A stretch of 64,000 bases of DNA from Paranoxybacillus sp035645275 (GCA_035645275.1 DASQMX010000026.1:744001-808000), one strand, 5' to 3'; positions 34,117 to 44,806 are shown, counted from the first letter of the stretch. Made by a program: numbers and translations. Notes: a model not told the origin generated them from the sequence alone.

Positions 34117-35778
34117 TTAAATCGATTCTTTTTCGGAAATAGGAGCTGACGCCGGGATAGCGTGTTCATTATTTTTAGCTAAGGCAACGACAAATACTTC
34201 ATGCAAATGACGAACAGGGATGATTTCAATTCCTTCCATTTCTTTTAAAATGGATTGCATATTGTCTGCAGGAATAATCACCTTTTTCGCCCCTGCTTGT
34301 TTAGCCGCTTTAATTTTTGGAAGTACACCGCCAATCGGTTTCACGTTACCATGAATGCTAATTTCTCCAGTCATCGCAACGGTACGGTCTACGGGGATGT
34401 TATAAATAGCCGAATAAATCCCGGTTGCCATTGCAATTCCCGCTGATGGACCGTCAATTGGAATACCGCCTGGAAAGTTCACATGAATATCATAAAGATC
34501 AGCCGGCACTCCCATCGAACGCAAGACGGTAATGACATTTTCAATCGAACCACGCGCCATACTTTTTCTTCTTATCGATTTTTCACGGCTGCCAATGCTT
34601 TCTTCTTCAACAATCCCGGTAATATTAACCGTTCCTTTTTCTTTTGTCGGCAGCACCGTTACCTCAATTTCTAATAGTGCTCCCATGTTGGGACCATATA
34701 CAGCTAAACCGTTTACTAATCCAACCGTTGATTTCTGAGCAATTTTCTTTTCGTATCTTGGCGATAACTGACTGGAGTGAATAACCCACTCAATGTCCCT
34801 TTCCAATATGGTTTCACGTTTTTCGGAAATGGCAAGACCAGCGGCAATTTGCATCATATTCACTGCTTCGCGGCCGTTACGGGCATATGCGGCAAGCGTA
34901 CGAATCCCATTCTCCGAAACCTTTAGGCGCACTTTTTCTGCCGCTTTACGGGCAATAAGCATGATTTCCTCTTGGTCAAGTTCGCGAAAAAATACTTCTA
35001 AACAACGTGAGCGAATCGCAGGCGGTATTTCGTTTGGCGTCCTTGTCGTTGCACCAACAAGGCGAAAATCAGCAGGCAATCCGTTTTGAAAAATATCGTG
35101 AATGTGACTTGGAATCTGTGGATTTTCTTCACTGTAATAAGCACTTTCAAAAAATACTTTTCGGTCTTCAAGCACTTTTAATAATTTATTCATTTGAATC
35201 GGGTGAAGTTCTCCAATCTCATCAATGAACAATACCCCGCCATGCGCATGAGTGACCGCTCCTTGTTTAGGCTGTGGAATTCCCGCCTGCCCCATCGCTC
35301 CTGCTCCTTGATAAATCGGGTCGTGAACGGAGCCAATGAGCGGGTCGGCAATGCCACGCTCATCAAATCGCGCTGTTGTCGCATCTAATTCGATAAAGAC
35401 AGCGTTCTTTTTAAAAGGAGAAAGCGGATTTTTTTTCGCTTCTTCCAGTACAAGGCGAGCAGCAGCTGTCTTTCCAACTCCCGGTGGTCCATAAATGATG
35501 ACATGTTGTGGGTTAGGGCCGCATAATGCCGCTTTTAATGCTTTAATTCCATCTTCTTGCCCGACAATGTCTTCAAAGTTTTTCGGTCTTACTTTTTCTG
35601 CTAATGGTTCTGTCAATGAAATGGATCGCATTTTCCGCAGCTGTTCCATTTCTTTTCGCGATTCTTTATCAATGGAAATTTTTTGTGTCCTTTGGCTTCT
35701 TAGCAAATTCCAAAAGTATAGCCCGATAATAACCCCAAAAAATAATTGTACGAATAAGGCAAGGCTCGTCCAATCCAT
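34117..35778 (-). CDS. lonB: ATP-dependent protease LonB (sporulation Lon)
   Basis: This protein of about 553 residues differs from LonA by having an N-terminal membrane segment (about 5-22) instead of the LON domain. It then has an AAA+ module with GPPGVGKTAAARLVLEEA and LFIDEIGELHPIQMNKLLKVLED, and a protease domain with PIDGPSAGIAMAT plus a downstream Lys. In B. subtilis lonB is a sigma-F forespore gene. ATG at 35778 is 10 bases after AGGAGG; an upstream TTG at 35784 is only 4 bases away and less likely. Confidence 0.94.
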   Translation of the reverse strand: MDWTSLALFVQLFFGVIIGLYFWNLLRSQRTQKISIDKESRKEMEQLRKMRSISLTEPLAEKVRPKNFEDIVGQEDGIKALKAALCGPNPQHVIIYGPPGVGKTAAARLVLEEAKKNPLSPFKKNAVFIELDATTARFDERGIADPLIGSVHDPIYQGAGAMGQAGIPQPKQGAVTHAHGGVLFIDEIGELHPIQMNKLLKVLEDRKVFFESAYYSEENPQIPSHIHDIFQNGLPADFRLVGATTRTPNEIPPAIRSRCLEVFFRELDQEEIMLIARKAAEKVRLKVSENGIRTLAAYARNGREAVNMMQIAAGLAISEKRETILERDIEWVIHSSQLSPRYEKKIAQKSTVGLVNGLAVYGPNMGALLEIEVTVLPTKEKGTVNITGIVEEESIGSREKSIRRKSMARGSIENVITVLRSMGVPADLYDIHVNFPGGIPIDGPSAGIAMATGIYSAIYNIPVDRTVAMTGEISIHGNVKPIGGVLPKIKAAKQAGAKKVIIPADNMQSILKEMEGIEIIPVRHLHEVFVVALAKNNEHAIPASAPISEKESI

Positions 35779-35885
35779 CGTCAAATATCCTCCTGCATTT
35801 CTGTATTTTTAGTATGTATAGTATCTCCTTGCAGAAGGTGGAATAAACGAAAAAACGATGAAATAATCACGCTAGAAAAAAGCAA

Positions 35886-35936
35886 AGGGCCTGCCCTTTC
35901 CGTTTGATTGTTATGAATCGGAAAGGAGCAGCCCCA
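35886..35936 (-). terminator. Terminator after clpX
   Basis: On the minus strand GGGCTGCTCCTTTCCGA pairs imperfectly with CGGAAAGGGCAGGCCC, followed by TTTGCTTTTTT. It lies 22 bases beyond clpX. Confidence 0.82.
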
Positions 35937-35957
35937 TATGAAATCAATCTACTCTAA

Positions 35958-37223
35958 TTATGCAGATGTTTTTTTACTTTCCTCTATAATTGTTCCATCA
36001 TGGCGAATCAATTTTGGCGGCATGTTTCCGCGTACCGTCTCCGCAGTAATGATACATTTTTTTACATCTTCTCGCGAAGGAAGCTCAAACATTACATCGA
36101 GCATAATTCCTTCAATAATGGAGCGAAGACCGCGGGCGCCCGTTTTGCGCTCAATCGCTCTTTTCGCGATTTCTTTTAACGCTTCCTCTTCAAACTCAAG
36201 TTCCACATCATCTAACTCTAGCATCTTTTGATATTGCTTCACAAGCGCATTTTTCGGTTTTGTCAAAATATCAATGAGCGCTTCCTCATCTAACTGTTCA
36301 AGGGTTGTGATGACCGGCAGGCGTCCGATAAATTCCGGGATTAAGCCAAATTTCAGCAAATCTTCTGGAAGCACTTTTGATAATAACGTTTTGTCGTCAA
36401 GTTCCTCTTGATTCACCTCGGTGCCAAAACCGATGACTTTCTTGCCAAGGCGGCGTTTAATGATGGGTTCGATGCCGTCAAACGCACCACCGCAAATGAA
36501 AAGAATATTCGTTGTATCGATTTGAATAAATTCTTGATGCGGGTGTTTGCGTCCGCCTTGCGGAGGTACGCTTGCAATGGTTCCTTCTAAAATTTTTAAA
36601 AGCGCCTGCTGCACACCTTCTCCTGATACATCGCGCGTAATCGACGGATTTTCTGATTTGCGAGCAATCTTATCAATTTCATCAATATAAATAATCCCTT
36701 TTTCTGCTTTTTCTACATCATAATCAGCCGCTTGAATTAATTTCAAAAGAATATTTTCTACGTCTTCACCAACATAACCAGCTTCTGTTAAAGATGTAGC
36801 ATCGGCAATCGCAAACGGTACATTTAAAATGCGGGCAAGCGTCTGGGCAAGAAGCGTTTTTCCGCTTCCTGTCGGTCCAATCATTAAAATGTTACTTTTT
36901 GATAATTCCACATCATCAATTTTGCTGTTGGAGTTAATTCGTTTGTAATGGTTATAAACCGCTACCGCAAGTGATTTTTTTGCGGCGTCTTGCCCGATGA
37001 CATATTCATCTAGAATTTCCCGAATTTCCTTTGGTTTCGGAACGTCTTTAAACTCCACTTCTTCTTCGTTTCCCAATTCTTCCTCTACAATCTCTGTACA
37101 CAACTCAATGCACTCATCGCATATGTATACGCCTGGACCAGCAACTAATTTACGCACTTGGTCTTGCGTTTTTCCACAGAAAGAACATTTTAACTGTCCT
37201 TTCTCATCGTTGAACTTAAACAT
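35958..37223 (-). CDS. clpX: ATP-dependent Clp protease ATP-binding subunit ClpX
   Basis: This 421-residue unfoldase feeds substrates to ClpP. It has the N-terminal zinc-binding domain (CSFC near 14-17 and CDEC near 36-39), Walker A GPTGSGKTLLAQTLA (about 117), Walker B IIYIDEIDK, the pore loop GYVGEDV and the RKTGARGLRSIIE sensor-2 region. It is downstream of tig as in most Bacillaceae. Confidence 0.98.
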   Translation of the reverse strand: MFKFNDEKGQLKCSFCGKTQDQVRKLVAGPGVYICDECIELCTEIVEEELGNEEEVEFKDVPKPKEIREILDEYVIGQDAAKKSLAVAVYNHYKRINSNSKIDDVELSKSNILMIGPTGSGKTLLAQTLARILNVPFAIADATSLTEAGYVGEDVENILLKLIQAADYDVEKAEKGIIYIDEIDKIARKSENPSITRDVSGEGVQQALLKILEGTIASVPPQGGRKHPHQEFIQIDTTNILFICGGAFDGIEPIIKRRLGKKVIGFGTEVNQEELDDKTLLSKVLPEDLLKFGLIPEFIGRLPVITTLEQLDEEALIDILTKPKNALVKQYQKMLELDDVELEFEEEALKEIAKRAIERKTGARGLRSIIEGIMLDVMFELPSREDVKKCIITAETVRGNMPPKLIRHDGTIIEESKKTSA

Positions 37224-37321
37224 GGTTTCACCCCTTGTTATATAAATGCAAAGATAACGATTTTTATATGTACTTCTTCAACTCTCCATAAAACGTTGAC
37301 GAAAAACGTTATGTAATGGTC

Positions 37322-37330
37322 ATTGTATCA
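37322..37330 (-). promoter_or_regulatory. Candidate extended -10 promoter of clpX
   Basis: The minus strand has TGATACAAT, an extended -10 (TGn plus TACAAT), about 100 bases before clpX. No strong -35 is seen, as is common for extended -10 promoters. Confidence 0.45.
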
Positions 37331-37430
37331 TAAATTACTATGAAAACGCTAATAAAAAAATCCAAATACATTAGAAAAGTTAGAAAATTCAAACTTATAT
37401 TCCTTATTATAACAGCTTATTCCTGTATTA

Positions 37431-37465
37431 AAGAACAAGGCACGATCATCTCGCGCCTTGTTCTT
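37431..37465. terminator. Terminator after tig
   Basis: The arms AAGAACAAGGC and GCCTTGTTCTT form a strong 11-bp stem with inner CGA / TCG pairing. It begins 10 bases after the tig stop; the minus-strand tail is TTTAATAC, moderate in Ts. Confidence 0.8.
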
Positions 37466-37475
37466 TTACTTATTA

Positions 37476-38762
37476 TTATGCAACAACTTTGCTGTTTTCA
37501 ACAAGAAAATCGATAGCTTTTCTTAATTTTAAATCTTCTTTAATGCCTTCAAGGCTTCCTAACATGTTCTTTAAGTTTTCAACTTCGATGCCGTACATTT
37601 TAGACATTTCTTCTAGTTCTTTATTAACATCTTCTTCTGTCACTTCAATATTTTCTGCTTTTGCGATTGCTTCAAGCGTTAAAGAGACACGCACACGCTT
37701 TTCAGCATCTTCTTTCATTTGTTCACGCAATGCAGCTTCATCTTGACCAGAGAATTGATAATATAACTCAAGATTTAAGCCTTGCATTTGCAGACGTTGT
37801 TCAAATTCTCTTAACATGCGGTCTGTTTCGTTTTTAATCATCACTTCAGGAATATCGATTTCTGCGTTTTCTGCCGCTTTTTCTACTACCGTGTTGCGAA
37901 GCGTTGTTTCTGCTTCATTCTTTTTCGCTTCTTCTAATCTTTGTTTAATTTTTGCTTTTAATTCATCAAGTGTTTCTACTTCTTCATCTACGTCTTTTGC
38001 GAACTCATCATCAAGCGCTGGAAGTTGTTTTGTTTTAATTTCGTGAACTTTAATTTTGAATGTAGCTGGTTTTCCTGCTAATTCTTTTGCATGATATTCT
38101 TCCGGGAATGTTACTTCGATTTCTGTTTCAGCGCCAGCTTCTAAGCCTACTAATTGCTCTTCAAACCCAGGAATGAACGTGCCTGAACCGATTTCTAAAG
38201 AATAGTTTTCGCCTTTTCCGCCTTCGAATGCTTCGCCGTTAACAAAACCTTCGAAGTCGATCACAGCTGTATCGCCGTTTTCAATTTTGCCGCCTTCTTT
38301 TACAACTAGTTCAGCATGACGTTCTTGAAGACGTTTAAGTTCATTCTCTACATCTTCATCTGTTACAGTTGTGTCCACTTTTTCAACTTCAAGACCTTTG
38401 TATTCACCTAATTTTACTTCTGGCTTTACTGTCACTTTTGCTGTGAAAATTAAGCTTTTTCCTTTCTCCATTTGCTCGATGTCGATCTCTGGACGGTCAA
38501 CTGGCTCGATTCCTGTCTCTTCGACTGCTTTTGCATATGCTTCAGGCAATAAAATATCTAAAGCGTCTTGGTAAAGTACTTCCACACCGAAACGTTTCTC
38601 AAAAAGAGCGCGTGGAACTTTTCCTTTACGGAATCCTGGAACATTAATTTTTTTCACTACTTTTTTGAATGCTGCATCTAAGCCTTCATTCACTTTTTCT
38701 GCATCTACTTCAACTGTGAGAACGCCTTGGTTCCCTTCAAGTTTTTCCCATTTTGCAGACAT
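37476..38762 (-). CDS. tig: Trigger factor (ribosome-bound chaperone and prolyl isomerase)
   Basis: This 428-residue protein has the N-terminal ribosome-binding domain including VPGFRKGKVPR (the GFRxGxxP motif, about 41-51), an FKBP-type isomerase domain (about 155-240, AVIDFEGFVNGEAFEGGKG) and a long helical C-terminal chaperone domain. ATG at 38762 has GGAGGG seven bases upstream; an in-frame codon at 38780 would contain the ribosome site. Confidence 0.97.
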   Translation of the reverse strand: MSAKWEKLEGNQGVLTVEVDAEKVNEGLDAAFKKVVKKINVPGFRKGKVPRALFEKRFGVEVLYQDALDILLPEAYAKAVEETGIEPVDRPEIDIEQMEKGKSLIFTAKVTVKPEVKLGEYKGLEVEKVDTTVTDEDVENELKRLQERHAELVVKEGGKIENGDTAVIDFEGFVNGEAFEGGKGENYSLEIGSGTFIPGFEEQLVGLEAGAETEIEVTFPEEYHAKELAGKPATFKIKVHEIKTKQLPALDDEFAKDVDEEVETLDELKAKIKQRLEEAKKNEAETTLRNTVVEKAAENAEIDIPEVMIKNETDRMLREFEQRLQMQGLNLELYYQFSGQDEAALREQMKEDAEKRVRVSLTLEAIAKAENIEVTEEDVNKELEEMSKMYGIEVENLKNMLGSLEGIKEDLKLRKAIDFLVENSKVVA

Positions 38763-38943
38763 ATTTTTTCCCTCCAACACCTATTAATTATAGCTAAGAT
38801 AATGAAAAGGTTGTCCAACATACATTTCATTATCCGATTCAACGATTATAATGTATGTAGGCTTGCTGAAATATAAAAGATATGCGCAATACAACCATTA
38901 TATTATAACATACGATGAGTTGCTTTCAACAGAAATCACGTAT

Positions 38944-39942
38944 TCAAAATAAAGAAATTTCTTCTATTTCCCAAATCGACTGACAAAGAGGCTGAATTTG
39001 TTCATACGAAACGCCATAAAGTTCTGCAATATTTTTCTTATCGATTTTCAATCCATGATACTCGCACGCTGTTATATGTAAGACGGCGGCCCATTGTCTA
39101 CTTGTCTGGCTTTCTGGTATAAACGGATAAAGTAGATATAAATAACGAAGCCAAATACTTTCTGCTAAATGATATAAACTTGGATTTTCCATGCCAAGTT
39201 GTTTTTCTAATATGCGTAACACTTCACTTGCAAAATCGGATTGCATATTTTCATCAAGTTCGCTTGGAATAACAGTTAATGTATCACCAAATTTTTTGAC
39301 AACGATACGTTCCGCAATTCGTTTTGCAATAAGCAGCTGTAATATCATCGTTTTTGTAAGCGGATTGTTCTTTTCATCTGCTAAATATTGCTTAAGAATC
39401 GGAAGAACGGAATCAATGTCTTCTTTTTCAAGCTGCTTAATGATGTTCATATGCTCCGTTGGATTATTTGATTGCAGTAATCGCTGCGCCAATTGTGTTG
39501 CTTCTTCTCTTTTTATGTTAATGGACGTTTGTTGGCTCATTTTCGTGCTGAAATGAAGTAAATTGCTTAAATTTTGCCGAAACGCCGGAGCGATGTTATC
39601 GCTCTCTTCAAGAACAGCTTGAATCGTCGTCATAACCTCATCGTACTGTTGTAAATGAATGAGAATCGACAAATAAATTTGCAAAATTTGAAAATAGTCG
39701 CCTTTCCCTTCTTGCAGTATCTTATAACAGCGCTCCTTCGCCTCCACCATCTCTCCAAGTTCCAATAAGCAAAGAACGATGCCAAGTTCCACGTCTGCAT
39801 CAGTGGCATCTAATTCATAAGCTTCTTGCAGCAAAGAAAGCGCTTCTTTATATTTTTTCGCTTGTAATTGTTCCAATCCTTTTTCTACCAAGCGTTCTTT
39901 TAGGTTAGGAAAATGAATAATTTTCCCTTTTTGCTTGTCCAT
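38944..39942 (-). CDS. ysoA: TPR-repeat protein YsoA
   Basis: This 332-residue cytoplasmic protein has tetratricopeptide-type helices in its first half (LEQLQAKKYKEALSLLQEAYELDATDADVELGIVLCLLELG). The second half contains VIPSELDENMQSDF and a conserved YGVSYEQIQPLCQSIW end. Its place between leuD and tig is that of B. subtilis ysoA (339 residues). Its function is unknown; TPR folds mediate protein contacts. Confidence 0.85.
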   Translation of the reverse strand: MDKQKGKIIHFPNLKERLVEKGLEQLQAKKYKEALSLLQEAYELDATDADVELGIVLCLLELGEMVEAKERCYKILQEGKGDYFQILQIYLSILIHLQQYDEVMTTIQAVLEESDNIAPAFRQNLSNLLHFSTKMSQQTSINIKREEATQLAQRLLQSNNPTEHMNIIKQLEKEDIDSVLPILKQYLADEKNNPLTKTMILQLLIAKRIAERIVVKKFGDTLTVIPSELDENMQSDFASEVLRILEKQLGMENPSLYHLAESIWLRYLYLLYPFIPESQTSRQWAAVLHITACEYHGLKIDKKNIAELYGVSYEQIQPLCQSIWEIEEISLF

Positions 39943-40032
39943 TTCAATCCGCCTTTAACCCAATTTGTTTTACAGTTTACCAATCTTTTTGCAGAAACAC
40001 AAGCAAACATGTCATTCGCATTGATATAAAAA

Positions 40033-40079
40033 AGGGCCAGACTTCTCTGAAACAATCTTGTCAGAGAAAATCAGCCCCT
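40033..40079 (-). terminator. Terminator of the ilv-leu operon
   Basis: On the minus strand GGGGCTGA.TTTCTCTGA pairs with TCAGAGAA.TC.GGCCC, followed by TTTTTTATATC. It starts just beyond the leuD stop. Confidence 0.85.
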
Positions 40080-40086
40080 TAGCTAT

Positions 40087-40692
40087 TTAACAACGAATTG
40101 GATTATTTTTTTTCTCATATGCAGCAATATGCTTCTCATAGACAAATGTTAAATCAATTTCGTCCCAGCCTTTCAGCATTAATTGCTTGCGATAAGGATC
40201 AATATAAAACGAAACACGAAATCCTTTTTTGTCGTAGACAACTTGTTCCTCTAGCGAAATGGTTAATTGATAATCCGCGCTTAACGACTCTTTTAATAAA
40301 TGATTGACATCTTCTTTGCTTAGTTTTATCGGTAACAACCTATTTTTCAAGCAGTTATTGTAAAAAATATCGGCAAAAGAAGGAGCGATAATCGCTTTAA
40401 AACCATAATCTTGCAAAGCCCATGGCGCATGTTCGCGAGACGAGCCGCAGCCGAAGTTTTCATTGGCAACAAGAATGGTTGCTCCCTGATTTTCCGGACG
40501 ATTTAATTCAAAATTTGGATTTAATGTATGTTCATCAAGATAGCGCCAATCATAAAATAGAAACTGCCCGAATCCTGTTCTCTCAATCCGTTTTAAAAAC
40601 TGCTTTGGAATAATTTGATCAGTATCGACATTGGCGCGGTCTAATCCAGCAACTTTTCCCGTATGAATGGTAAATGGCTCCAATTGCTTCAC
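40087..40692 (-). CDS. leuD: 3-isopropylmalate dehydratase small subunit
   Basis: This 201-residue swivel subunit pairs with LeuC to isomerise 2- and 3-isopropylmalate. Visible: AGLDRANVDTDQIIPKQFLK, the GCGSSREHAPWAL substrate loop (about 76-88) and APSFADIFYNNCLKN. It follows leuC by seven bases and is the last gene of the operon. Confidence 0.96.
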   Translation of the reverse strand: MKQLEPFTIHTGKVAGLDRANVDTDQIIPKQFLKRIERTGFGQFLFYDWRYLDEHTLNPNFELNRPENQGATILVANENFGCGSSREHAPWALQDYGFKAIIAPSFADIFYNNCLKNRLLPIKLSKEDVNHLLKESLSADYQLTISLEEQVVYDKKGFRVSFYIDPYRKQLMLKGWDEIDLTFVYEKHIAAYEKKNNPIRC

Positions 40693-40699
40693 TCCTTTC

Positions 40700-42115
40700 T
40701 TAATATACTCGTTGTTCCTTCAATTTTCGCACGTCGACAAATCGTCCGTATATCGCAGCAGCGGCAGCCATCGGCGGGCTTACTAAGTGGGTTCGCGCTC
40801 CTTTTCCTTGTCTACCTTCGAAATTGCGGTTTGACGTAGACGCGCAATGCTCTCCCTCAGGAACGACATCGGGATTCATACTTAAACACATGCTACAGCC
40901 GGAATCCCGCCACTCAAATCCGGCCTCTATAAATATTTTCGCTAATCCTTCTTCTTCCGCTCTTTTCTTCACTTCTTGAGAGCCGGGAACCACTAACGCT
41001 CTTACACCCGGAGCGACTTTCTTTCCTTTTACCACTTCTGCAGCAGCGCGCAAATCGCTTAAACGGGAGTTCGTACAGGAACCGATAAAAACGTGCTGAA
41101 TCTTTACTTCGCTAATCGGCACTCCCGGTGTTAATCCCATATACTCGAGCGCCAATTTTACTGCTTTTCTTTCTGTTTCGGTCGCAAAATCTTCCGGATA
41201 AGGAATAGTTTCCTCAATCGATACACTCATTCCTGGTGTCGTTCCCCATGTAACCATCGGCGCAATTTCCGATGCATTCATTTCTACAGTCTTATCGTAT
41301 GTTGCTCCTTCATCTGTCGCCAATTCCCGCCAACGTTCAACGGCCTTTTCAAATTCCGTTCCTTTTGGTACATATTTTCTCCCTGTTAAGTATTCAAAGG
41401 TCACTTCATCTGGGCTCACTAGACCAGCCCGCGCTCCCGCTTCAATGGACATATTGCAAATCGTCATTCGTTCTTCCATTGACATATTGCGAATCGCTTC
41501 ACCTGTAAATTCGATAATATAACCTGTTCCAAAATCAACGCCATATTTGCGAATAATCGCTAAAATGACATCCTTTGCCGTTACACCTGGAGATAGTTTT
41601 CCGGAAACATGGACCTGTAATGTCTTTGGACGATGCTGCCATAATGTCTGTGTAGCCAATACATGTTCTACTTCACTTGTACCGATTCCGAATGCCAACG
41701 CCCCGAATGCGCCATGTGTAGATGTGTGACTGTCACCGCAAACAATCGTTTTTCCCGGCTGCGTTAAACCAAGCTCTGGGCCGATAACATGAACAATTCC
41801 TTGTTCAGGGCTATATAAATCGGCAAGCGGAATTGAAAACTCACGGCAATTTCGTTCGAGAGCAATAATTTGATTTTTTGCCACCTCATCATGAATCGCA
41901 AAACGATTGATGGTCGGAACATTGTGGTCCATCGTCGCAAACGTTAAATCAGGGCGGCGTACTTTCCGCCCCTTTTGTCGTAGTCCTTCAAACGCTTGCG
42001 GAGAAGTGACTTCGTGAACTAAATGTAAGTCAATATATAATAAATCCGGCTTCCCTTCTTCACGATAAACGATATGATTTTCCCAGATTTTTTCAATAAT
42101 CGTTCTCGGCTTCAA
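40700..42115 (-). CDS. leuC: 3-isopropylmalate dehydratase large subunit
   Basis: This 471-residue aconitase-family subunit carries a [4Fe-4S] cluster, with ligand cysteines visible in FIGSCTNSRLSDL (about 347) and DSGCSMCLSMNPD (about 407-410). It also has GDSHTSTHGAFGALAFGIG. The start is TTG at 42115, five bases after GAGGTGA, giving the family N-terminus MKPRTIIEKIWENH. The ATG at 42136 would include the ribosome site. It starts 13 bases after leuB ends. Confidence 0.95.
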   Translation of the reverse strand: MKPRTIIEKIWENHIVYREEGKPDLLYIDLHLVHEVTSPQAFEGLRQKGRKVRRPDLTFATMDHNVPTINRFAIHDEVAKNQIIALERNCREFSIPLADLYSPEQGIVHVIGPELGLTQPGKTIVCGDSHTSTHGAFGALAFGIGTSEVEHVLATQTLWQHRPKTLQVHVSGKLSPGVTAKDVILAIIRKYGVDFGTGYIIEFTGEAIRNMSMEERMTICNMSIEAGARAGLVSPDEVTFEYLTGRKYVPKGTEFEKAVERWRELATDEGATYDKTVEMNASEIAPMVTWGTTPGMSVSIEETIPYPEDFATETERKAVKLALEYMGLTPGVPISEVKIQHVFIGSCTNSRLSDLRAAAEVVKGKKVAPGVRALVVPGSQEVKKRAEEEGLAKIFIEAGFEWRDSGCSMCLSMNPDVVPEGEHCASTSNRNFEGRQGKGARTHLVSPPMAAAAAIYGRFVDVRKLKEQRVY

Positions 42116-42128
42116 CGTGATCACCTCA

Positions 42129-43244
42129 TTACGCATAGACGGCCATAATGCTTAAAATCGCTGAATCATCAAGAATCCGCTCTTTAATTTCTTCCACCAT
42201 TTGCGTTGTTGAAACGACACGTTGGCCATTTTTCGCAACATCTGCCGTGCGATATCCGGCCGCTAACACTTGCTGCACCGCTTTTTCAATCGCCTCGGCT
42301 TCTTCACGAAGACCAAACGATAAACGAAGCATCATCGCGCTTGATAAAATCATCGCAATCGGATTGGCTTTATTTTGACCGGCAATGTCTGGTGCTGAGC
42401 CATGAATCGGCTCATACAAACTTGGACCTGATGTTGCTAAACTCGCTGACGGTAACATTCCGAGAGAACCGGTTAACACCGAAGCTTCATCACTTAAAAT
42501 GTCACCAAACATATTTTCTGTTACGAGAACATCGAACTGCTTCGGATTGCGAATGAGCTGCATCGCTGCATTATCAACTAACATATGTTTAAGTTGAACA
42601 TCTGGATATTCTTTTGCTACTTCTTCAGCAATCTCCCGCCACATTCGGCTTGATTCTAATACATTTGCTTTATCGACAGACGTTACTTTCTTGTTTCGCT
42701 TTTGTGCTAGTTCAAAAGCAGTCATAATGATTCTTTTCATTTCTTCCCGCTTATAATAGAGTGTATCGACAACCGCTTCTTCGCCGCTTTCGATGCGGCG
42801 TTCACTCGGTTTTCCAAAATATAGGCCGCCTGTTAACTCCCGAACAATCAATAAATCAACATCTTTCACCACTTCTGCCTTCAGCGGAGAAGAATCTACT
42901 AAACTATCATAAAATTTAACAGGCCGTAAGTTCGCAAATAAGTTCATCTCCTTGCGAATTTTTAACAATCCTCTTTCTGGACGCAAATGCGGAGGATTGT
43001 AATCCCATTTCGGACCACCAACCGCACCGAGCAACACAGCATCGCTTTCCGTACACATTTGCAGCGTCTCATCTGGAAGCGGCGTTCCTTCTCGGTCAAT
43101 TGCTTCTCCGCCAATCAATCCATAAACAAATTCAAAACGATGATCAAACCGCGTACCGACCGCTTTTAAAATTTCAACCGCTCCTTTTGTCACTTCTTTT
43201 CCAATTCCGTCACCAGGCAATACAGCGATACGATATTTTCCCAT
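42129..43244 (-). CDS. leuB: 3-isopropylmalate dehydrogenase
   Basis: This 371-residue NAD-dependent beta-decarboxylating dehydrogenase shows IAVLPGDGIGKEV, the substrate arginines in LRPERGLLKIRKEMNLFANLRP, VRELTGGLYFG, and the signature NMFGDILSDEASVLTGSLGMLPSAS. ATG at 43244 has GGAGGGG upstream. Confidence 0.97.
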   Translation of the reverse strand: MGKYRIAVLPGDGIGKEVTKGAVEILKAVGTRFDHRFEFVYGLIGGEAIDREGTPLPDETLQMCTESDAVLLGAVGGPKWDYNPPHLRPERGLLKIRKEMNLFANLRPVKFYDSLVDSSPLKAEVVKDVDLLIVRELTGGLYFGKPSERRIESGEEAVVDTLYYKREEMKRIIMTAFELAQKRNKKVTSVDKANVLESSRMWREIAEEVAKEYPDVQLKHMLVDNAAMQLIRNPKQFDVLVTENMFGDILSDEASVLTGSLGMLPSASLATSGPSLYEPIHGSAPDIAGQNKANPIAMILSSAMMLRLSFGLREEAEAIEKAVQQVLAAGYRTADVAKNGQRVVSTTQMVEEIKERILDDSAILSIMAVYA

Positions 43245-43258
43245 GTTGTTCCCCTCCA

Positions 43259-44792
43259 TTAGTTAATTGCTACTTTCTGATTTTCATCTCGCATTTTTTC
43301 AATCACAAAAACGCGATTTACTGCGTTGATATAGGCTTTCGCTGACGCTTCCAGCACATCTTGCGCCGTTCCTCTTCCGCTTGTTTCGATGTCATTAACA
43401 CGCACTTTGACAAATACTTGCGCAAGTGCGTCTCTTCCGCCGCTGACTGATTCAATCCGATAGTCTAATAGTTTTACTGTTGTTTGGAAGCAACGTTCCA
43501 ATGTGTTATACAATGCTTCGACACTTCCCGCACCTGTTGCCGCTTCTTGAATTTCATTTCCTTTTCCATCTGTTAATACAACAACAGCTGTCGGAATTTG
43601 CTTTGTGCCGTATTGAACTTGAATCGAAGAAAGCTGATAAAAATCTTTAAATTGGTCAAATTTCTCTTCAAAAATCAATGCCACTAAATCATCATCCGTA
43701 ATATCTTTTTTCTTATCTGCTAATTCTTTAAAGCGAACAAATAGTTTATTAATTTCTTCTTCTGTCAACGTGTAGCCAAGCTCTGCAACGCGATTTCGTA
43801 AAGCATGCCGTCCAGAGTGTTTCCCTAACACCATTGAATTCGATTGGACACCGACAAGCTCTGGCGATATGATTTCATACGTTGTTTTTTCTTTTAAGAC
43901 ACCATCTTGATGAATGCCTGATTCGTGAGCGAATGCATTTTTGCCAACAACCGCTTTATTTGGAGGTACAACCATGCCGGTTAACTTGCTCACTAAGTTA
44001 CTTGTTCTTTTAATTTCTTGAAGATTTAATCGCGTTGTTGCTTGGTAATAATCTTTTCGAATATATAAAGCTACCGCTACTTCCTCTAAAGCGGCATTTC
44101 CGGCGCGCTCGCCAATGCCGTTAATCGTACCTTCAATTTGCGTCGCTCCATGTTCAACGGCGGCTAATGAGTTCACTACCGCCATTCCTAAATCATCATG
44201 GCAATGAGCAGAAAGAGATACTTTTTCAATATTCTGAACATTTCGGGTTAAATAAGAGAAAATTTCACCATATTCTTTTGGGGTAATATATCCAACCGTA
44301 TCTGGTATGTTAATGACATTCGCTCCTGCTTTAATCACTTCAGTAATAATCGTTGCTAAAAACGACAAATCGCTGCGACAGGCATCTTCCGCTGACCATT
44401 GAATAATCGGAAAATATTTTTTGGCGTATTTCACTGCGGAAACAGCTGCTTCTATCACTTCTTCTGGCTTCATTCCCAGCTTATAATGCATATGGATGGG
44501 CGAGGTGGCGATAAAAAGATGAAGTCGGGGTTCCGCTCCATCTTTTAACGCCTCCCATGCTGCATCGATATCGCTCTGCACCGAGCGTGAAAGCCCAGTG
44601 ACAGAGCAGTTGCGAATTGTTTCCGCAATTTGTTTGACGGCTTGAAAATCTCCTTTGGAAGCGGCAGGAAAGCCAGCTTCAATAATATCGACGCCTAAAC
44701 GTTCTAACTGTCGAGCAATTTCTAGTTTTTCCGTTAAATTCAAGTTCACACCCGCTGATTGTTCCCCATCGCGCAACGTTGTATCGAAAATG

Positions 44793-44806
<14 letters not shown>
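43259..44806 (-). CDS. leuA: 2-isopropylmalate synthase
   Basis: This 515-residue enzyme condenses acetyl-CoA with 2-ketoisovalerate. The HMGL-like barrel starts IFDTTLRDGEQSAGVNL and has LSAHCHDDLGMAVVNSLAA with metal histidines, and GTINGIGERAGNAALEEV. The C-terminal about 130 residues form the leucine-sensing LeuA dimer domain (feedback inhibition). Start ATG at 44806 lies inside the end of ilvC (14-base overlap), with GGTGG upstream. Confidence 0.97.

Noticed and set aside
34117..35778. lonB as a duplicated, decayed copy of lonA
   Set aside because: LonB has its own architecture (membrane segment, no LON domain) and all motor and protease motifs are intact; tandem lonA-lonB is normal in Bacillaceae.
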